DNA of 64,000 bases. Origin: an uncultured Dehalococcoidia bacterium. Lineage in GTDB: Bacteria > Chloroflexota > Dehalococcoidia > Lucifugimonadales > CATQGZ01. Positions 30,862 through 37,564 of the stretch are shown here, one piece after another. The position numbers were made by a program, and so were the translations under genes. The first letter of the stretch is position 1, and each line of letters starts with the position of its first letter. The notes beneath the pieces were generated by a model, which did no database searches, was not told the origin of the DNA, and worked only from the letters and a program-made list of their open reading frames with translations. The DNA lies in NCBI GenBank assembly GCA_958295685.1, contig OY282366.1, positions 1-64,000 on the forward strand, read 5' to 3'.

Positions 30862-31227
30862 CTACTCCTTGTGGTGGTGGGTGTCACCCAGAGGCGGGCG
30901 AGAGTACCCGGGGGGTAAGGGAACCAGGCTTCCAGAGACGAGCATAATCTCGTGAGCGTGGATTTCGGCGATTTTGACCGTCACGCCGTCCTTCTCATAG
31001 GTGCCGTAATGGAGGCGACCTTCGATGTAGACCTGGTCGCCCTGCGAGATACCGTCGGCCACCGGAGCCAAGTGTCCGCGGAGGATCACGCGGTGCCATG
31101 CGTCAAAGGTTCCGCTGGTTGTCGTGGCGAGGTAGAATTCGGCGACCTGCACGACGTCGTTGGTTATGATCATGTCGGGGGTGTTCCCCACGTTGCCCAC
31201 GAGGATGACCTTGTTGACGGTTATCAT
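30862..31227 (-). CDS. ssb: Single-stranded DNA-binding protein (121 aa)
   Basis: MITVNKVILVGNVGNTPDMI, then ATTTSGTFDAWHRVILRGHLA, then QVYIEGRLHYGTYEKDGV and IHAHEIMLV follow the OB-fold signature of bacterial SSB (NKVILVGNLG.DPE, W..V...G..A......GD.VYVEGRL). It coats ssDNA during phage replication and recombination. The tail is short and ends LGDTHHHKE, lacking a typical acidic C-terminal hook. ATGA-coupled to the upstream gene. Confidence 0.85.
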   Translation of the reverse strand: MITVNKVILVGNVGNTPDMIITNDVVQVAEFYLATTTSGTFDAWHRVILRGHLAPVADGISQGDQVYIEGRLHYGTYEKDGVTVKIAEIHAHEIMLVSGSLVPLPPGYSRPPLGDTHHHKE

Positions 31228-31469
31228 GCGGTGTCGCCGCGTGATTCGAGCCATGCTCTCAGGGTATCCAGGAACGTCGTGTCCAGGGTGCCGGGCTTCA
31301 ACTGAGAGTCCGTGACCTGTCTTACTCTTTCCGGCAGGCGTGGGCTTTCTCTCCAGTACCAGTGCCCCCCGGAGTGGATCAATACGCCGATGTGTTCCCG
31401 ATTGGGCGCGTACACTTCCACGTAGTCGTAGTGAGGTGGTCTCCCGAGGGGCGGGACTCCTATCGTCAT
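31224..31469 (-). CDS. Early protein of unknown function (81 aa)
   Basis: Begins MTIGVPPLGRPPHYDYVEVY with AGGAG 5 bases upstream. Beta-rich N-terminal part (REHIGVLIHSGGHWYWRES) and a C-terminal helix (FLDTLRAWLESRG). Immediately precedes and is coupled to ssb. Confidence 0.6.
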   Translation of the reverse strand: MTIGVPPLGRPPHYDYVEVYAPNREHIGVLIHSGGHWYWRESPRLPERVRQVTDSQLKPGTLDTTFLDTLRAWLESRGDTA

Positions 31470-31797
31470 GGTGTCTCCTGTTTGGGGTAGCGCGCCGCGC
31501 GTTCCTGTAGTTCGCGCCATGCCTGGTGTGGCGATGCTTCTCCGTTGATGATGAACCGCAAGACCCATGGTCGTTCTCGCGTATCGAGCCATGCCAGCCG
31601 GATGGCCATCGCCGCGAAGACGACGTACGCGACGACGAACAACGCCTTAGGACGCGGCTCCGGCCATAAGATGGTGACCACGGGGCGGCCAGCGCGATAG
31701 CGCGTGCCACGGGATCGAACGACTCGCCGAAGCCAATGTTGGGGTCGGCCAGGTTGCTCAGCGAGGCGATGATGGCCTTCTTGTCGATCTTGCTCAT
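31466..31797 (-). CDS. Membrane protein interrupted by an apparent -1 frameshift (about 110 aa if joined)
   Basis: The ATG at 31797 has a strong GGAGGAG ribosome site and reads MSKIDKKAIIASLSNLADPN ... VARAIALAA, but that frame has no stop of its own until it runs into ssb at 30862. From about 31684 the -1 frame continues with PVVTILWPEPRPKALFVVAYVVFAAMAIRL, a clear transmembrane segment, and stops at 31466 with the ATGA coupling expected here. A missing C in the run CCCC at about 31684 would explain it. A GTG at 31681 could instead start the membrane part separately. Confidence 0.55.
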
Positions 31798-32009
31798 GCT
31801 TCTCCTCCTGGGTGTTGGGGTGTGCCGGGACGGGCTCTCGGGTAGCCGATAGTGACCATTTCGCCGTCGATCTTCTCGACCAGCTCGACATGGATTTGGC
31901 CCTCGAACATGACCACAGAGGCTTCCATCATGCCCCCGGCGTTGGCCATGCCGGCATCGCGAGCTGCCTTGTAGAGCGCTATAGCGATCTCGATCTTTCT
32001 GTCCTCCAT
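31794..32009 (-). CDS. Small acidic early protein (71 aa)
   Basis: Begins MEDRKIEIAIALYKAARDAGM with GGAGGAG upstream, 42 bases below promoter copy k. Helical N-terminus followed by strands (ASVVMFEGQIHVELVEKIDGEMVTI). First gene of the longest early unit, ending with the gene at 28969. Confidence 0.65.
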   Translation of the reverse strand: MEDRKIEIAIALYKAARDAGMANAGGMMEASVVMFEGQIHVELVEKIDGEMVTIGYPRARPGTPQHPGGEA

Positions 32010-32050
32010 GCTTCTCCTCCGCTGGGTGTGGTGGTTCTCTCTGACCTCCC

Positions 32051-32080
32051 CTACGCTGGTGAGCCGGCGACCGCAGATTC
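32051..32080 (-). promoter_or_regulatory. Early promoter-like element, copy k, overlapping the stop of the methyltransferase gene
   Basis: Minus strand GAATCTGCGG, 14 bases, GCGTAG. The TAG of GCGTAG is itself the stop codon of the Dam-like gene, so the element lies inside the 3' end of that gene. 42 bases upstream of the ATG at 32009. Confidence 0.65.
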
Positions 32081-32956
32081 TTGGCGGACCCGGACTGTTC
32101 CGAGCGACGGGTGTGGTCGTGGGGTGATGATGATTTCTGTCCGCATCTGGTTGTGGTTGTTCTTCATCCTGACGCGGGCGGCCGCCCATCCATGCTGGGA
32201 GACGAGATCGACGATTGCTGGTGCAGCGTCGTAGGTCATGAGGAAGTCCAAGCCCTTGGCTGCCAGCACCTCGAACAGCTTCTCGTGGTCGAGCTCGTGA
32301 TACCGGTACATCCGGGCCCCTGCGTGCAGATAGGGCGGATCGGCAAAGATGACTGTGCCGGGTGGAGCGTACTTGAGCGCGTCGATCGCCTGGATGCCGT
32401 CGCCCTCGATAAACTCAAGGCGCTGCCGGCGGGCGAGCATCGACACGATGCGGATCCGGCGGGTGATCGTTGCCGGGTACCAGCGGGCGTTCCGTGGCCT
32501 GGCGTCGGTGGCGCGTGGGTTGAGCAGCGCGGGCCGGTTGAGTATGCCCCCGAAGCGGGTCCGGTTTCTGAGCAGCGTCGTGAAGGCCTCGTTGATCAGG
32601 CCAACGGGCTTCTGGGTCTCGTACCACACGACGTTCTGGTCGGTGAGCTCGAAGGTGGCGATCGCGGAGCACAGATCGTCGGCCCGGCGGAAGCAGGCTT
32701 GCCAGAACGTCGCGATGTCGGGGTCGATCTCGACCATGACGCACCGCTGAGCGAGCCTCTCTGCGGCGGCGAACAGCGAAACCGTCGCACCCCCGCAGAA
32801 TGGCTCGAGGAGCAGTGGAGGCTGCCGACGGTTGGCCAGCCATTCCTTGACGTGCGGGAGCAACCACGTCTTGCCGCCGGGGTACCGCAGCGGCGAGAGG
32901 TGGGGCACGTGCGAGTTGTGAGCAGACGGAATGGGGGACACGGGGATGACTCTCAT
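32051..32956 (-). CDS. Dam-type N6-adenine DNA methyltransferase (301 aa)
   Basis: D12 class methyltransferase: LRYPGGKTWLLPHV near residue 22 is the SAM-binding motif region typical of Dam (PLRYPGGK), EPFCGGATVSLF near 51 is motif I, and FADPPYLHAGARMYRY near 205 is the DPPY catalytic motif IV. It should methylate adenine in phage DNA, protecting it from restriction or marking the genome for replication. It follows the cytosine methyltransferase gene and is ATGA-coupled to it. Confidence 0.9.
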   Translation of the reverse strand: MRVIPVSPIPSAHNSHVPHLSPLRYPGGKTWLLPHVKEWLANRRQPPLLLEPFCGGATVSLFAAAERLAQRCVMVEIDPDIATFWQACFRRADDLCSAIATFELTDQNVVWYETQKPVGLINEAFTTLLRNRTRFGGILNRPALLNPRATDARPRNARWYPATITRRIRIVSMLARRQRLEFIEGDGIQAIDALKYAPPGTVIFADPPYLHAGARMYRYHELDHEKLFEVLAAKGLDFLMTYDAAPAIVDLVSQHGWAAARVRMKNNHNQMRTEIIITPRPHPSLGTVRVRQESAVAGSPA

Positions 32957-33633
32957 TGGAGTCCCAGTTGGCGGATCGCGAGGTCCGCCACGGCAGTGGC
33001 CATTGGAGGCGCCACGGCATTGCCGAGCTCGCGGCAGGTCATCTCAGTCGTGACTCCCATGCACTGACGAGCCTCTTTGATGGGGACGCGGCCCGACAAG
33101 CCTCGACGCTTCCGGGGGTAGTAGTGCGAAGTGGCGCACATGGATGTGGTGATCGTGACGGCCACGCCGTCTGACCAGTCCTTGCGCGACACCGACACGG
33201 GCTCGGGCAGCAACGTGAAGTGCGAACCGTCCGCCCACCACGAGAGCTCGAACAGCCGCCTCCGCTTGATGCGCGGTAGGCCGACCATCGGACCCGTGAG
33301 AACCACATCCGCTCGCATCGGCGCGTTCGGAACATTCTCGATGATGAAGGGCACACCCGTCTTCTTCAGCTGGCTCCGTATCGGCGTCAGCAGGTCCACG
33401 TGGATGTCTCGCCGCTGGTAGTTGGTGGACGCGCTGAACAGCTGACACGGCGGCGACGCCCAGACGAGATCGAACGCATCCACGTCGACCGGGAGCGTAA
33501 GCGCGTCAGCCACGATCAGCGGGGCTGGGTAGCGCGGCGACGGCACGAGGTCGATGCCGACGACAGAGAAGCCGGCCTCGATCAATCCGAGCGTCGCGCC
33601 CCCGCCTCCGCAGAACAGATCGAGACAGCGCAC
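32953..33633 (-). CDS. C5-cytosine DNA methyltransferase (226 aa)
   Basis: Contains motif I CLDLFCGGGGATLGL at the start, motif IV with SPPCQLFSAS (the catalytic Cys) near 65, motif VI IIENV near 105, and motif X ELGNAVAPPMATAV at the end. The region between motifs VIII and X, where the target recognition domain usually lies, is short, so the enzyme is smaller than most Dcm-type enzymes. Probably protects phage DNA from restriction. ATGA-coupled to the Dam-type gene downstream. Confidence 0.9.
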   Translation of the reverse strand: MRCLDLFCGGGGATLGLIEAGFSVVGIDLVPSPRYPAPLIVADALTLPVDVDAFDLVWASPPCQLFSASTNYQRRDIHVDLLTPIRSQLKKTGVPFIIENVPNAPMRADVVLTGPMVGLPRIKRRRLFELSWWADGSHFTLLPEPVSVSRKDWSDGVAVTITTSMCATSHYYPRKRRGLSGRVPIKEARQCMGVTTEMTCRELGNAVAPPMATAVADLAIRQLGLQ

Positions 33634-33635
33634 TC

Positions 33636-33842
33636 TCAGGACAGCCTGTCAGCGCCCGTGTCGTGGAACTGGTGGCCCATCCGCTGGACGGAATATCGCC
33701 GCTTGCCCTTGTGGCCCTTGGTGTGGACGTTGCCACAGCCTTGGCACCTGTAGGCCCGCCTGCCGTCGAATGCTCGGCCCCTGTCGAACATCTGGCGCTG
33801 CTCGCACCGGCAGCATCGGGCGCGGATGCCCTTGACCCTCAT
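33636..33842 (-). CDS. Zinc-ribbon small protein (68 aa)
   Basis: MRVKGIRARCCRCEQRQMF followed by RRAYRCQGCGNVHTKGHK gives two CxxC pairs about 22 residues apart, the zinc-ribbon spacing. Basic elsewhere, so probably nucleic-acid binding. Start at 33842 overlaps the preceding stop by ATGA. Confidence 0.65.
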   Translation of the reverse strand: MRVKGIRARCCRCEQRQMFDRGRAFDGRRAYRCQGCGNVHTKGHKGKRRYSVQRMGHQFHDTGADRLS

Positions 33843-34039
33843 TGGGCACCCACCCGCAGCACCACGTGCACCAAGAGGCACAGCAGCAGGAAGGCGGCCA
33901 GAAGTGTGCCGACCGCCACGACGTAGATCGCCGGGATGGCGAAAACAGCCACGACGGTCGCTGGACCGCAGCCCAGGCCAACGTCAGCCGCCAGCCAGTC
34001 GATGATGCCGAACTTGTCTGACCACCTGCACGGCGTCAT
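33839..34039 (-). CDS. Membrane protein (66 aa)
   Basis: Begins MTPCRWSDKFGIIDWLAADV, then a long hydrophobic region of about 35 residues (VVAVFAIPAIYVVAVGTLLAAFLLLCLLV) able to form one long or two spans, ending RVGAQ. ATGA-coupled on both sides. No family recognised. Confidence 0.6.
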   Translation of the reverse strand: MTPCRWSDKFGIIDWLAADVGLGCGPATVVAVFAIPAIYVVAVGTLLAAFLLLCLLVHVVLRVGAQ

Positions 34040-34410
34040 TTCACCACCTCCGGGACCTCGACAGGAACGCCGGGGTAGCGCATGGCGCACCACTTCTCCA
34101 GTATTTCCGCTTCCGTAGCGGAGTGTAGCACGCAGCCCCACTCGTCCTTCACCCTCCACCAGTGCTCATCGGTAAACTCCAGCCTCAGCCGCTCCGGAGC
34201 CCGCACTGACGCTTTCTCTTCCGCTACCGCGTCCAGGACGCCCGCGTGCTTGCGAGCGGCCTTCAGCGTCTTGTGCCGCGTCGGCAAGCCGCCCGCCGTG
34301 GGCTTCAGCTCCCAGCCGCCACCGTCGCGCCGGATGGTCCACTGGTCGTCATCGCTCCGGTATAGGCCGCCGTGTAGTCGGTACACGTCCACCGGCTCGA
34401 ACTTGCTCAT
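34036..34410 (-). CDS. Early protein, first gene of the unit behind promoter copy l (124 aa)
   Basis: Begins MSKFEPVDVYRLHGGLYRSDDD with GGAGATCGAC immediately upstream; an ATG 12 bases earlier is possible. The core DQWTIRRDGGGWELKPTAGG ... HKTLKAARKHAGVLD matches the 100-residue protein at 30108-30410. The C-terminal half contains LEFTDEHWWRVKDEWGCVLHS, a possible second beta unit of the same kind. Function unknown. Confidence 0.65.
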   Translation of the reverse strand: MSKFEPVDVYRLHGGLYRSDDDQWTIRRDGGGWELKPTAGGLPTRHKTLKAARKHAGVLDAVAEEKASVRAPERLRLEFTDEHWWRVKDEWGCVLHSATEAEILEKWCAMRYPGVPVEVPEVVK

Positions 34411-34463
34411 GTCGATCTCCATGTCTGTGGGTCTGGCGGGCGAGCCCCGCCATTCCCCCTTCC

Positions 34464-34493
34464 CTACGCCAGCCCGCCGCCGACCGCAGATTC
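34464..34493 (-). promoter_or_regulatory. Early promoter-like element, copy l
   Basis: Minus strand GAATCTGCGG, 14 bases, GCGTAG, 54 bases upstream of the ATG at 34410, back to back with the plus-strand promoter. Confidence 0.65.
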
Positions 34494-34497
34494 CTGG

Positions 34498-34526
34498 TTG
34501 ACCCGGGCTTACCATCATAGTACCAT
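34498..34526 (+). promoter_or_regulatory. Sigma70-like promoter of the replication operon
   Basis: TTGACC (34498-34503), a 17-base spacer and TACCAT (34521-34526) upstream of the first plus-strand gene; the ATG is 43 bases beyond. The expected host-type promoter for immediate transcription of the RHH regulator and replication genes. Confidence 0.55.
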
Positions 34527-34569
34527 CGGTGCGGTGCTAGAACAACCCCATCCACGACGGGAGGACAGA

Positions 34570-34734
34570 ATGAGCGATGCCAAGAGAGACAAGGCGGTCA
34601 CCGTCTGGTTCACGCAGGACGAGCGGGATCTCGTCAATGAGTTGGCGCGTCGCCGAGGCTTGAGTTCGTCGGCGATGCTCCGCAGCTGGGCGCTCCAGCA
34701 GGTGCAGCAGGACACGACAGAGGGGACGAGCTGA
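34570..34734 (+). CDS. Ribbon-helix-helix DNA-binding regulator (54 aa)
   Basis: Begins MSDAKRDKAVTVWFTQDERDLV: the strand KAVTVWF, helix DERDLVNELARRRG and second helix SSAMLRSWALQQV match the RHH (MetJ/Arc-type) fold. GGGAGG lies upstream. As the first gene after the divergent promoter pair, it probably controls this operon, the leftward promoters, or both. Its stop overlaps the next start (TGATG). Confidence 0.75.
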   Translation: MSDAKRDKAVTVWFTQDERDLVNELARRRGLSSSAMLRSWALQQVQQDTTEGTS

Positions 34735-35000
34735 TGGCGAAGTTCACTGGGAAACCTTCCCCGTGGGCGTTTCACGGGGCCAAGGTGCAGTGGGGCGTCC
34801 GCATTGCGGGCCGACGGCGTGACGAAGTGGAGGTCGGCGACGAAGTGGAGGTCATCACGAAGAACGGCCGGAGATGGACGGGCAAGATCGCCGTGGTTGG
34901 CGACGACGAGGGCATCCTTCAGGACGAGGCGATCATCGCTGGAGACGTTCTCGTGCTGCTGGAGGCGGACGCTGAAACTTCCGACGGCCGCGTCGCGTAG
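34734..35000 (+). CDS. Small beta-barrel-like protein (88 aa)
   Basis: Begins MAKFTGKPSPWAFHGAKVQ. Residues 24-50 (GRRRDEVEVGDEVEVITKNGR) read like an SH3/KOW-type motif with GDEV turns, and the rest is strands (WTGKIAVVGDDEGIL). It is adjacent to the regulator and probably binds nucleic acid or protein. No named family. Confidence 0.6.
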   Translation: MAKFTGKPSPWAFHGAKVQWGVRIAGRRRDEVEVGDEVEVITKNGRRWTGKIAVVGDDEGILQDEAIIAGDVLVLLEADAETSDGRVA

Positions 35001-35010
35001 GGCCGATTCC

Positions 35011-35029
35011 TGCGGGCACCTTGCCCGCA
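35011..35029 (+). terminator. Perfect 8-bp hairpin upstream of the annealing-protein gene
   Basis: TGCGGGCA / TGCCCGCA with a 3-base loop lies in the 52-base gap before the ATG at 35053. No U-run is present, so it may attenuate transcription or shape translation rather than terminate. Confidence 0.4.
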
Positions 35030-35052
35030 TCCCCCCCAAGAGGAGTGGCATC

Positions 35053-36198
35053 ATGACTAGCAGGAGTACCGCGCTGGAGACGATCCGGCAGAATGGCACA
35101 TCGGCAGTGGAGGCGATGCGCGAGAAGACCGAGATCGTCGGGGTGCTCAAGAAGCAGGACTGGGGCAGAGCATCGGACGTGAGCAAGTTCAAGCCGGGGA
35201 CCTGGATGGCCCTGGCGTCCATTGTCCAGGCGACGGGCTGTGCGATGCACCAGCTGGATGTTCTGGGCGGCCAAGCGTATCTGAACATCCACTTCTGGAC
35301 GGACAAGATGAACGTGGACCCGACCCTCGCCGACCTGAGCCAGAAACGCTTGTCGTGGAATATCCTGCGGGATATGGAGGCGGAGGTGGACAAGAACATC
35401 CAGCGAGGGTGGAACGAGGAAGCGCGGGACATCTACAAGCAGGCCCAGTGGCATAAGGCGAAGCTTCTGGACTACGGCGTGCCGGACAAGAGCGACGACA
35501 TCGTGTGGGCCTACCTGACCCAGATCACTCGACAAATGCCCGGCGGTGGCACTCCGGTGATCGAGGAATGCAAGATCGTGGACCTCGACACGGTGGCGTC
35601 CCCAAAGAACCCCGCCCGCCGATTCCCTGGCGAGACGGCGCGGTCGCGCTCACTGCGGAGATGCGCGAGCCGCGCCTTTCCGGCGATCCTGACACCGACC
35701 GTAATCGCAGCAGAGCAGACGTTGCTGGCACACCGTCGCGAGGTGGAGGAAGCAGAGGTGCTGCCCAGCCAGACAGTGGTGGAGGGGACGGTGCTCGTGG
35801 GCACGGGCGAGCCGCAGGCTGTCGTCGAGGACGATCCCGACGTGAAGAAGAAGGCTCGCGGCGCCTACTTCGCCACGATCAAGGCGTGTGGCGTGGACGA
35901 CGAGAAGCGCCGGCAGTGGCAGGCGAAAGCGGGCTTTCCGGCGTCCACGACAGAGTGGACCGTCGCCCACTTTGACGATGCTCGTAGCCGGCTGACGAAA
36001 GGCTTGGCGGAGCGCACCCTCAGTCTGCTGGGACCGGACAAGGTGGAAGAGCTGGCGCTGGATGTGATCGGTAAGGCCACGCCGGCGACTGCCGACGAGT
36101 GGATGGCCGTGAAGGCCGCTGCGGTCGCGCAGCAGGAACAGAAGCTCGACGAGCTGAAGGGCAACGGCGAGTCCTTCGAAGACGAGGGCTCGATCTGA
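35053..36198 (+). CDS. Possible RecT/ERF-type single-strand annealing protein (381 aa)
   Basis: Starts MTSRSTALETIRQNGTSAVE. The segment KPGTWMALASIVQATGCAMHQLDVLGGQAYLNIHFWTDKM around residue 50 has the layout of RecT-like recombinases (a helical stretch, then aromatic-containing loop, then GG/AYL and strand). A C-terminal domain ends with ERTLSLLGPDKVEELALDVIG, resembling the RecT/ERF tail. It precedes SbcD and SbcC genes as in phage recombination operons. Direct overlap (TGATG) with the next gene. Assignment is by pattern and neighbourhood. Confidence 0.55.
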   Translation: MTSRSTALETIRQNGTSAVEAMREKTEIVGVLKKQDWGRASDVSKFKPGTWMALASIVQATGCAMHQLDVLGGQAYLNIHFWTDKMNVDPTLADLSQKRLSWNILRDMEAEVDKNIQRGWNEEARDIYKQAQWHKAKLLDYGVPDKSDDIVWAYLTQITRQMPGGGTPVIEECKIVDLDTVASPKNPARRFPGETARSRSLRRCASRAFPAILTPTVIAAEQTLLAHRREVEEAEVLPSQTVVEGTVLVGTGEPQAVVEDDPDVKKKARGAYFATIKACGVDDEKRRQWQAKAGFPASTTEWTVAHFDDARSRLTKGLAERTLSLLGPDKVEELALDVIGKATPATADEWMAVKAAAVAQQEQKLDELKGNGESFEDEGSI

Positions 36199-37334
36199 TG
36201 CCCGGCGTGGGCATCCGGGGCGCCTCGCTTGCCGACGTGCACCTCGGCTACAGGTCAGGCACCAGCACCGTGGGGGGGCGGAACAGCCGCGAAGTCGATG
36301 TTGAGCAAGCGTGGCTGACTGCCATCGACCAGATTGTCGAAGCCCGGGTGGACATCGTGACGATCGCTGGTGATCTCGTGCACCATCCCCGCATCTCAGT
36401 GCCGGCGATCCATGCGATGATCGCCGGCGTCGGCAAGCTGTTGGTTGACAGCAGGCGGGTGGTCTTGGTCGTGCAGGGCAATCACGACGCTGCGCGACTC
36501 GCGGAGACGGGCACACCACTCGATCTGGTGGAACAGTGCATGGCGGCCACCGAGGTCAAGCTGGGTCGTCGTCGTCGTCTGGTAGCGAAAAGGCCATGCC
36601 GCCACGCCCTGGGCGGGTGGATCGAAACGGTATTGTTGCCCTTCAGCGTGGGTGAGGTTGGCACATTCGATCTCGGCGATCTGGACCTCTGGAATCCCCG
36701 GATCGCCGTGGTGCACGCTCCGCTGGCTGGCGCGGGACTGAACCCTCATTACGCAGGGCCGCACTCGCTCCAACTGGATCACATGCTGGAGCGATTCCAT
36801 GTGCTAGCCGCCGGCGACTACCACGACTACACCGATCTCGCACCGGACAGGGCCGACCGGATCGCGTTCTACTCTGGCAGCTTGGAGCGCACGTCGAGCA
36901 ACTTCTGGAGTGAGAAGGACAAAGGGTGGGTGCTGTGGGACACACAGGACTACTCCCACGAGCTAGTGCCGGTGCCCGGGCGAAGCGTGCTGGACCGACG
37001 GGTGGCTGGCGGTCCAGAGAAGGTGAACGAGGCGCTGGCGGAGATGGTGTCCGAGCTGGACGCACTCGACAAGCCTCTGGCGCGACTGGTGGTCGAGGAC
37101 TTCCCACGTGGTCAGCGGACGGCTATCGACGGAGGCTTGCTTTCCCGGTGCCGGCAGATGGCAACGGTGTGGCGGTTCGACCTCCGCTACGGCGGCCGGG
37201 AGTCCGTGGTGCTGAGCGATAGGCGCGAGGGTGCTGCTACGATCGACGACGAGGCACGGAAATTCTTTGCCCGAGGCGACGACAGCGACCGACTGTGCCT
37301 GTCCGCGCTGGGGCTCGACGGAGACACGACATGA
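36198..37334 (+). CDS. SbcD/Mre11-like nuclease (378 aa)
   Basis: Calcineurin-like phosphoesterase motifs in order: ASLADVHLGY (residues 9-18), TIAGDLVHHP (about 55), VVQGNHDAARL (about 95), VVHAPL (about 175) and AAGDYHDYTD (about 205), with YSGSLERTS following. This is the nuclease subunit of the SbcCD/Mre11-Rad50 complex; it partners the SbcC-like gene just downstream. In phages it processes DNA ends for recombination-dependent replication. Confidence 0.88.
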   Translation: MPGVGIRGASLADVHLGYRSGTSTVGGRNSREVDVEQAWLTAIDQIVEARVDIVTIAGDLVHHPRISVPAIHAMIAGVGKLLVDSRRVVLVVQGNHDAARLAETGTPLDLVEQCMAATEVKLGRRRRLVAKRPCRHALGGWIETVLLPFSVGEVGTFDLGDLDLWNPRIAVVHAPLAGAGLNPHYAGPHSLQLDHMLERFHVLAAGDYHDYTDLAPDRADRIAFYSGSLERTSSNFWSEKDKGWVLWDTQDYSHELVPVPGRSVLDRRVAGGPEKVNEALAEMVSELDALDKPLARLVVEDFPRGQRTAIDGGLLSRCRQMATVWRFDLRYGGRESVVLSDRREGAATIDDEARKFFARGDDSDRLCLSALGLDGDTT

Positions 37335-37564
37335 CCGACACAGAGCTGAATAGGACCAAGGCCCAGATCAGGCTGCTGACCAGGGTGCTGTTTGGCCTGA
37401 TCTCGTTGCTCACCCCAGACGACGAACATGCGGCCGCGTCATTCAAGGAGGAGCTCGCCACCCACATGAAGAACGTGAACAACGAGGAGATCGCCAAGCT
37501 GTTGGGGACCATCCCCGCGCCGAAAGCCACGCCGACCCTGGCGCCTCAGGTGTTCGACGCATGA
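37331..37564 (+). CDS. Small helical protein between SbcD and SbcC (77 aa)
   Basis: Begins MTDTELNRTKAQIRLLTRVLF; a helical charged protein with a hydrophobic central segment (LLTRVLFGLISLLTP). ATGA-coupled to both neighbours, suggesting that it assists the SbcCD complex. Not recognised. Confidence 0.6.
   Translation: MTDTELNRTKAQIRLLTRVLFGLISLLTPDDEHAAASFKEELATHMKNVNNEEIAKLLGTIPAPKATPTLAPQVFDA

Noticed and set aside
30862..31797. A 311-residue protein with an N-terminal extension of ssb
   Set aside because: The extension is Arg/Ser/His-rich shadow of two other genes; ssb has its own coupled start at 31227. The upstream part is better explained by a frameshifted small gene.
32081..33067. 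Plus-strand 328-residue open frame opposite the methyltransferases
   Set aside because: Antisense shadow: the minus-strand frames carry all the catalytic motifs.
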